Position numbers and translations under genes: made by a program. Below are positions 15,401 to 19,751 of a stretch of 19,751 nucleotides of DNA, in pieces. The notes under the pieces are model-generated. The model searched no databases. It was given only the letters and a program-made list of their open reading frames with translations, and had not been told where the DNA came from. The stretch is from JBAXSK01 sp044358815 (GTDB lineage: Bacteria > Cyanobacteriota > Cyanobacteriia > Pseudanabaenales > Pseudanabaenaceae): contig JBIKNH010000063.1 in the NCBI GenBank assembly GCA_044358815.1, positions 1 through 19,751 on the forward strand, given 5' to 3'. Position 1 is the first letter of the stretch, and each line of letters opens with the position of its first letter.

Positions 15401-16402
15401 ATGTCTAGCGCTTCTGCACTTGTGATGATGAAACCATCCCGCCAATTTCCGAACTCTGGGAATCCTCACCCAGCCAAGACCGCAGCCATCAAACAGCGGT
15501 TGCAAGACTCCCTTGCTCAAGCCGGCATCACCAATCTCGATCTGACCATTGAATGCATTGACAGCATCCTGAAACTGAATCTACTGGCTAATCACGCCAT
15601 TGATCAGACAAAACTAGTGACCATAATAGATCGCACTGTCCAGACTTTACCGCTAGAATCTATTGCCAAAGTCAAAATATATGGCTGGCGCAAGGATGAA
15701 GAATTTCATGAACAGCGCTTGTTCTGGACAGAAACTATTATGCTTAACCCCAAATCTATTAGCACCTCTGCCGAGATTCCTAGCGAACCACCGATCATTA
15801 CGCCTCCCGAAGAAATTCTCTCTAAACCCAACGTTTTGCAGCAGGCAATGGAATTGCTCGCCGAAAGCGATCCCCAATTTGTCCAAGCTGTCCCGCCCCC
15901 AGTTGAACCGCCCATTGTGACCCCTCGCCCCACCCCGACCGCTAGTAGTGGTCTGTCGCAACACTTGGGGCAATTATTTTTCTTGGGTATGTCCATCATG
16001 CTCCTGGGATTGAGCGTAGGAATTTTCGTGCGGCTTTTATCTTCTGTCCATAGCTATAACAATAATGCTGCGCCCACCGTATCCACCGCCCCGCCCGTAG
16101 AACCCCAACCCACTGCTACAAATACTGCTAGAAATAAGGCTGTACCCACGCCCACCATGCCAGTCAGTAAAGTTACCCCGAAACCTGAGATCAACCTCAA
16201 AGTATTTGAGCAAATTCAAGAAGACATGACCCTTGCCCAAGTAGAGCAAATCATCGGCAGTTCCGGTAAATTGATCGCTGAGACCAAAACAGGCGGGATC
16301 GTAGGTCAAGTATATTCATGGAAGAACCCCCAGGGCAGTAACGCCATCATCGAATTTAAAAATGGCAAAGTGATCGCCAAAGCTCAAGCTGGACTAGAGT
16401 AA
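15401..16402 (+). CDS. Single-pass membrane protein of unknown function with a BLIP/SmpA-like C-terminal domain
   Basis: The 333-residue protein has an N-terminal soluble domain (about 27-115, ending VKIYGWRKDEEFHEQRLFW), a proline-rich linker (about 128-182), one transmembrane helix (about 192-212), a second Pro/Thr-rich linker, and a C-terminal domain (about 263-333). That last domain, with MTLAQVEQIIG...GGIVGQVYSWKNPQGSNAIIEFKNGKV, looks like the small BLIP/SmpA-like fold seen in bacterial lipoproteins and envelope proteins. With the N-terminal part inside, the C-terminal domain would face the periplasm or lumen. The role is unknown. It lies 174 bp after truB, with which it may or may not be co-transcribed. 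Confidence 0.75.
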   Translation: MSSASALVMMKPSRQFPNSGNPHPAKTAAIKQRLQDSLAQAGITNLDLTIECIDSILKLNLLANHAIDQTKLVTIIDRTVQTLPLESIAKVKIYGWRKDEEFHEQRLFWTETIMLNPKSISTSAEIPSEPPIITPPEEILSKPNVLQQAMELLAESDPQFVQAVPPPVEPPIVTPRPTPTASSGLSQHLGQLFFLGMSIMLLGLSVGIFVRLLSSVHSYNNNAAPTVSTAPPVEPQPTATNTARNKAVPTPTMPVSKVTPKPEINLKVFEQIQEDMTLAQVEQIIGSSGKLIAETKTGGIVGQVYSWKNPQGSNAIIEFKNGKVIAKAQAGLE

Positions 16403-16847
16403 CCTAGCCTAATTTTGAGGATGTTTTAGAATAATTTCGCTATAAATTCTATCCATCCCTTATCAAGGGCAAAAATCCAATACAAGAATCCAATACAAAA
16501 CCGAAACGCAAAAAGCAAATGCAAGTATCAAATACAAGCTTTAAACATTGCATTAAATATTTGGGTGGTACCCTATCAGAAGCCCCAACTACAGGGGAAT
16601 TGATCACCAACAATCACCTCGCGGTCACACCACCTCAAAATGAGACCGCCCTAAAATCTCAGTTTACCTAAAATTTCAATTTTCCTAAAATCTAATCTAT
16701 CTGAAATTTGGTTCTATCAGTTAAGGCTCCACCAATAAAACTTCATATACTGCGTTACATAGGTTTGCAGTACTTTAATTTTAAAAATTCTATTAAGAAA
16801 TAGGAATAAAACGTATTGCTATGAGATAGAAAATCCTTAAAGAAAAG
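16403..16847. other. Gene-free AT-rich region before the DUF3155 promoter
   Basis: No coding frame or RNA gene was recognised. Small inverted repeats are present: GCGGTC (16621-16626) with GACCGC (16644-16649), and TACTGC (16748-16753) with GCAGTA (16767-16772). Neither is followed by a convincing T-run, so I do not call a terminator. Confidence 0.45.
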
Positions 16848-16876
16848 TTGAAGTTTTTAAATTTGGCCGCTATAAT
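16848..16876 (+). promoter_or_regulatory. Near-consensus sigma70-type promoter of the DUF3155 gene
   Basis: TTGAAG (16848-16853) and a perfect TATAAT (16871-16876) are separated by 17 bp. Transcription should start near 16883, giving a leader of about 50 nt. This is the best promoter match I found in the window. Confidence 0.75.
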
Positions 16877-16932
16877 AAACCTGTTTGTAACCCCATCCCC
16901 ATTACACTCAGGGTTTATTAGGAGGTACCAAA

Positions 16933-17244
16933 TTGGCTAGGAGACGTAAGCGGAAGAGTAGACGGCGGCAAGAAGGACGCAAGATTCTAGAGCATATTCC
17001 CCAATACAGCATCGACAGTGGCGAAGACAAACCAGTGACTGCGGCGCGCAAATTCATCCACGCCCATTCCATCGTGCCCCCTGCACTACTGCTAGTCAGA
17101 CGCAATGAACATACCACCGATCGCTACTTCTGGGCAGAAAAAGGCTTGTTCGGTGCTCAGTATGTCGAAGAAAACCACTTTTTGTTCCCCAGTCTCAAAC
17201 CACCGGAAGAAAAGCTTGAAATGGCTGTCAGCTTCAGTCGTTAA
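16933..17244 (+). CDS. DUF3155 cyanobacterial conserved protein
   Basis: The 103-residue protein opens with a very basic stretch (ARRRKRKSRRRQEGRK, residues 2-17), followed by the family block ILEHIPQYSIDSGEDKPVTAARKFIHAHSI and a W-x-EKGLFGAQYVEENHFLFPSL end. It belongs to DUF3155, largely confined to cyanobacteria and without a known function; the basic N-terminus suggests nucleic-acid or ribosome binding, which is inference. The start is TTG at 16933, fixed by an excellent AGGAGG at 16920-16925, 7 nt upstream. It is monocistronic with its own strong promoter. Confidence 0.9.
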   Translation: MARRRKRKSRRRQEGRKILEHIPQYSIDSGEDKPVTAARKFIHAHSIVPPALLLVRRNEHTTDRYFWAEKGLFGAQYVEENHFLFPSLKPPEEKLEMAVSFSR

Positions 17245-17684
17245 TTTGGTTCTGTGATTGTTCTACGGGATACTCTCAGACATACACTTTGCAAAGATAT
17301 TTCTACAAGTTTCGCGTAACTAAATTGGATTAAGAAAGCGCAGCACTTTTGGGGTGATGATGTTTTGGGCTGTTTTGCGACCCTCCTTCAATCATCCCAG
17401 GGACTTCGCTTGTCTAGTCTCTGATCAATTTATCCGATTAATTTAATTTAATTGATTTAAATCAGGTAATTGAGAGCAGGTTCTCAATGGGATTGTCAAC
17501 GGAATAGCCGACATGTAACTAGGCGCACAACCGGGCACAGTTTGTACTGGGCAGGTTTGCTGCGGGCTGCTGTTTGGCTTTGCTTTGATGTTTATCCTTT
17601 GATAATTACACCACTTGATAATTACGGGTGCAAAGCAATTCAGGCTGCCGCACTCGTAATCATATCAATCTATGGCACACATTT
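17245..17684. other. Region without a recognised gene, upstream of a strong terminator
   Basis: No convincing coding frame was found. It contains a 12-bp perfect palindrome TGATTTAAATCA (17453-17464) and a direct repeat TTGATAATTAC (17599-17609 and 17615-17625). The GC-richer, structured stretch 17465-17580 could encode a small RNA, because a strong plus-strand terminator lies downstream, but it matches no RNA family I recognise. Confidence 0.4.
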
Positions 17685-17718
17685 CAGCACTGAACTTTAA
17701 TCTTCAGTGCTGTTTTTT
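17685..17718 (+). terminator. Strong Rho-independent terminator
   Basis: CAGCACTGAA (17685-17694) pairs perfectly with TTCAGTGCTG (17703-17712) around an 8-nt loop, followed by six Ts (17713-17718). It acts on the plus strand; the opposite side has no long T-run. The nearest upstream gene is DUF3155, ending 440 nt earlier. The hairpin either ends a long DUF3155 3' UTR or an unannotated small RNA, and it shields topA from convergent transcription. Confidence 0.88.
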
Positions 17719-17783
17719 ATTGGCTTACCATTAGTGCCTTAGGTTCTTGGCTGAAATTGTTAACTCTTAGTTAGCTTTTTGGG

Positions 17784-19751
17784 TTAACTTTCGGTGGTGG
17801 ATTCCTTTGCTGTCTTGGATTTAGCCGAAGTCTTGGTTGTTTTGGCTGCCGTCTTAGTCGTACTGGCTTTTGAGGTAGTGGCTTTTGCAGCGGTACTTTT
17901 CGCAGTGGTTGCCTTAGCTTTGGTACTAGTACTAGTACTTTTAGTTGTGGCGGTTTTCGTTTTAGTAGTGGTTGATTTGGCTTTGGTTGTAGTGGCTTTT
18001 GTAGTCTTGGCGGTGGCTTTTTTAGCAGCGGGTTTGGTAGACAGCAACGCCAGAGCATCATTTAGCTCGAAGCTTTCGGGGGATTGTTCCTTCGGCAAGG
18101 AAACATTAACCTTGCCGTGCTTGACGTAAGGTCCATATTTGCCATCATAGAGTTCTACGGGTTCGTCATCTTCGGGATGATTGCCTAGGGTCTTGATGAT
18201 TTTGCCAGCGGCTCCCCTGAGTACCTTGGGCTGGGCTAGGAGTTCTAGGGCACGCTCAAACGTAATCGTATAGGGGTTGTCGTCTCCTTTGAGAGAGCGA
18301 TAATCTTTGCCGTCTTTGCCTTTGTCATGGACCACGTAAGGACCGAACCGCCCTAAGTTGGCTTCAACTTTGCGTCCGGTTTCAGGGTGTGGTCCGAGGT
18401 TGCGGGGCAGCATCAGTAATTGCACCGCCATGTCTAAGGTAATTTGTTCGGGGGCAACACCTTTGGGTAAAGAGGCACGTTTGGGTTTGGGAACGGCTTC
18501 CGTGGCTTGTCCTAACTGCACATAGGGACCATATTGTCCCATCAATAAAAATATCGGTTCTCCAGATTCAGGGTGAGTCCCAATTTGATCAGGACCATCG
18601 AGTTTTTGCTTGAGGAGCATTTCGATTTTGTCTGGCACAAGATCCGCTGGAGTCAGATCCTGAGGTACAGAGGCATTAACAGCACTTTCCCCTTCACCCA
18701 CTTGGATATAAGGTCCAAACTTACCGATTTTCACTTTTACATCGTCCAAACCTTCCAGATGGACAGTGCGGGCAACTTCCCCATCGATTTGGCTCTCCCG
18801 TTGTTTAACCTGAGTGCCTAAGCCGTTTTCTCCTAAATAAAACGACTTGAGATAGGGCAGCCACTCGACACTGCCGGTGGAAATATCGTCGAGGGTTTGC
18901 TCCATGCGGGAGGTGAACCCAGGATCAACCAAATTAGGAAAATGATTTTCTAGTAAGTCAGTGACAGCAAAAGCGGTGAAGCTGGGGATCAGTGCATTAT
19001 TTTGGATCTGCACATAGCCGCGATCCACGATGGTACTCATAATGCTGGCATAGGTGCTAGGACGACCAATGCCTTCACTTTCTAGGGTTTTGACTAGGGA
19101 AGCTTCGGTATAACGGGCGGGGGGCTGGGTGGTGTGGCTGTGGGTTTGTAAATCCTGGCACTGGGGATGATCCCCCACCTTGAGTTTAGGTAACATTACC
19201 TCTTGTTCTTCGAGGGCGGCATCGGGATCGTCGGAGCCTTCCACATAGGCACGGAAAAATCCGGCAAAATCAATCCGTTTGCCTGAAGCGCGGAACAAAG
19301 CATCTTCCACTTGAATTTGCACGCTGATCATGGTCAGTTGGGCATCAGCCATCTGACAGGCAACGGTGCGTTTCCAGATCAAATCATAGAGGGCTAATTC
19401 CCGTCCCCCTAGTCCCGTGGCTTGGGGAGTCCGAAAACTTTCCCCAGCGGGACGAATGGCTTCGTGGGCTTCCTGTGCGCCCTTGGATTTGGTGACGTAT
19501 TGGCGAGGTTGGGGGCTGAGATATTGCGGTCCGTACATTTGGGTGACACAATCCCGCGCCGCTGTGATCGCCTGTTGCGACAGATGCACCGAGTCTGTCC
19601 GCATGTACGTGATGAAACCTTGCTCATAGAGGGCTTGGGCAACGCGCATCGTGTCTCTGGCAGAGAGTCGTAATTTGCGGTTGGCTTCCTGTTGCAGGGT
19701 AGATGTGGTGAAGGGTGGGGATGGCTTGCGGGTGGTGGGGCGTTCTTCTTG
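17784..19751 (-). CDS. topA: DNA topoisomerase I (TopA), N-terminal part beyond the window
   Basis: This type IA topoisomerase relaxes negative supercoils. The frame stays open to the window edge (RKLRLSARDTMRVAQALYEQG and upstream PFTTSTLQQEA), so the ATG at 19649 is internal and the TOPRIM part lies outside. The catalytic tyrosine is in FITYMRTDS. GIGRPSTYASIM and the DNA-binding core follow. In place of zinc fingers the C-terminal part has GPY-type repeats (GKFGPYIQ, GQYGPYVQ, GRFGPYVV, GKYGPYVK). The protein ends in an ~80-residue tail almost entirely of Lys, Thr, Ala and Ser, presumably binding DNA non-specifically, as basic tails do in some other bacterial topoisomerases. Confidence 0.96.
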   Translation of the reverse strand, partial: QEERPTTRKPSPPFTTSTLQQEANRKLRLSARDTMRVAQALYEQGFITYMRTDSVHLSQQAITAARDCVTQMYGPQYLSPQPRQYVTKSKGAQEAHEAIRPAGESFRTPQATGLGGRELALYDLIWKRTVACQMADAQLTMISVQIQVEDALFRASGKRIDFAGFFRAYVEGSDDPDAALEEQEVMLPKLKVGDHPQCQDLQTHSHTTQPPARYTEASLVKTLESEGIGRPSTYASIMSTIVDRGYVQIQNNALIPSFTAFAVTDLLENHFPNLVDPGFTSRMEQTLDDISTGSVEWLPYLKSFYLGENGLGTQVKQRESQIDGEVARTVHLEGLDDVKVKIGKFGPYIQVGEGESAVNASVPQDLTPADLVPDKIEMLLKQKLDGPDQIGTHPESGEPIFLLMGQYGPYVQLGQATEAVPKPKRASLPKGVAPEQITLDMAVQLLMLPRNLGPHPETGRKVEANLGRFGPYVVHDKGKDGKDYRSLKGDDNPYTITFERALELLAQPKVLRGAAGKIIKTLGNHPEDDEPVELYDGKYGPYVKHGKVNVSLPKEQSPESFELNDALALLSTKPAAKKATAKTTKATTTKAKSTTTKTKTATTKSTSTSTKAKATTAKSTAAKATTSKASTTKTAAKTTKTSAKSKTAKESTTES
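17790..18035 (-). repeat. Low-complexity Lys/Thr/Ala/Ser-coding tract at the topA 3' end
   Basis: The tract encodes irregular TKA/TTK/AKS units (for example AKTTKATTTKAKSTTTKTK). At DNA level it shows short slippage-prone repeats such as GTACTAGTACTAGTAC on the plus strand near 17925-17937. Its length probably varies between strains. Confidence 0.7.

Noticed and set aside
17470..17700. 76-codon frame upstream of the terminator at 17685
   Set aside because: It runs into the terminator stem, lacks a ribosome binding site and resembles no protein; a non-coding RNA is the better guess.
17794..18129. Hydrophobic Val/Ala/Leu-rich plus-strand frame opposite topA
   Set aside because: It is the complement of the Lys/Thr/Ala-coding tail; its composition is an artefact of the low-complexity tract.

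Overview
The window is chromosomal DNA from a cyanobacterium. The clearest sign is an 81-residue PsaC, the iron-sulfur subunit of photosystem I. A cyanobacterial DUF3155 gene, a cyanobacterial-type topoisomerase I with GPY-type C-terminal repeats, and C/G-rich dispersed repeats of the kind common in filamentous cyanobacteria agree with this. Only one perfect HIP1 octamer (GCGATCGC) was seen. I cannot name a genus.

Layout: the left part (1-4760) holds the end of an unrecognised frame, psaC with a hairpin terminator, a convergent alpha/beta-hydrolase gene, a 0.94-kb gene-free stretch, and typA/bipA with its own terminator. The right part (12063-19751) holds dnaG and truB, divergent and 62 bp apart, a membrane-anchored protein of unknown role, a DUF3155 gene with an almost consensus promoter, an apparently empty 0.5-kb stretch that ends in a strong terminator, and the 3' portion of topA on the minus strand, which runs off the window.

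Between typA and dnaG lies a defence island (about 4892-12010). It starts with a single-chain restriction-modification enzyme (type IIG-like: PD-(D/E)XK nuclease, N6-adenine methyltransferase and target-recognition domain in one polypeptide). Four two-gene toxin-antitoxin-type modules follow on the same strand: MNT/HEPN, a VapB/VapC pair whose toxin carries a nonsense codon, a CopG-like/PIN pair, and DUF433/DUF5615. The most striking observation is that a partial copy of the last ~35-60 codons of the R-M gene follows each module. Each copy begins at, or within a few bases of, the preceding toxin's stop codon. The order is therefore R-M gene, module, tail, module, tail, module, tail, module, tail, dnaG. 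Copies 2 and 3 differ from the resident tail largely by synonymous changes, so they probably diverged while part of working genes. Copy 4 is frameshifted. This looks like repeated capture of toxin-antitoxin cassettes at the 3' end of one R-M gene, each event restoring the R-M reading frame and leaving the older tail behind.

The R-M enzyme presumably restricts incoming DNA, and the small modules probably act as addiction or abortive-infection systems. Composition within the R-M gene changes near 7400-7440: the 3' part (specificity domain and tail) looks like the downstream cassettes and unlike the 5' part, which suggests the gene is a mosaic.
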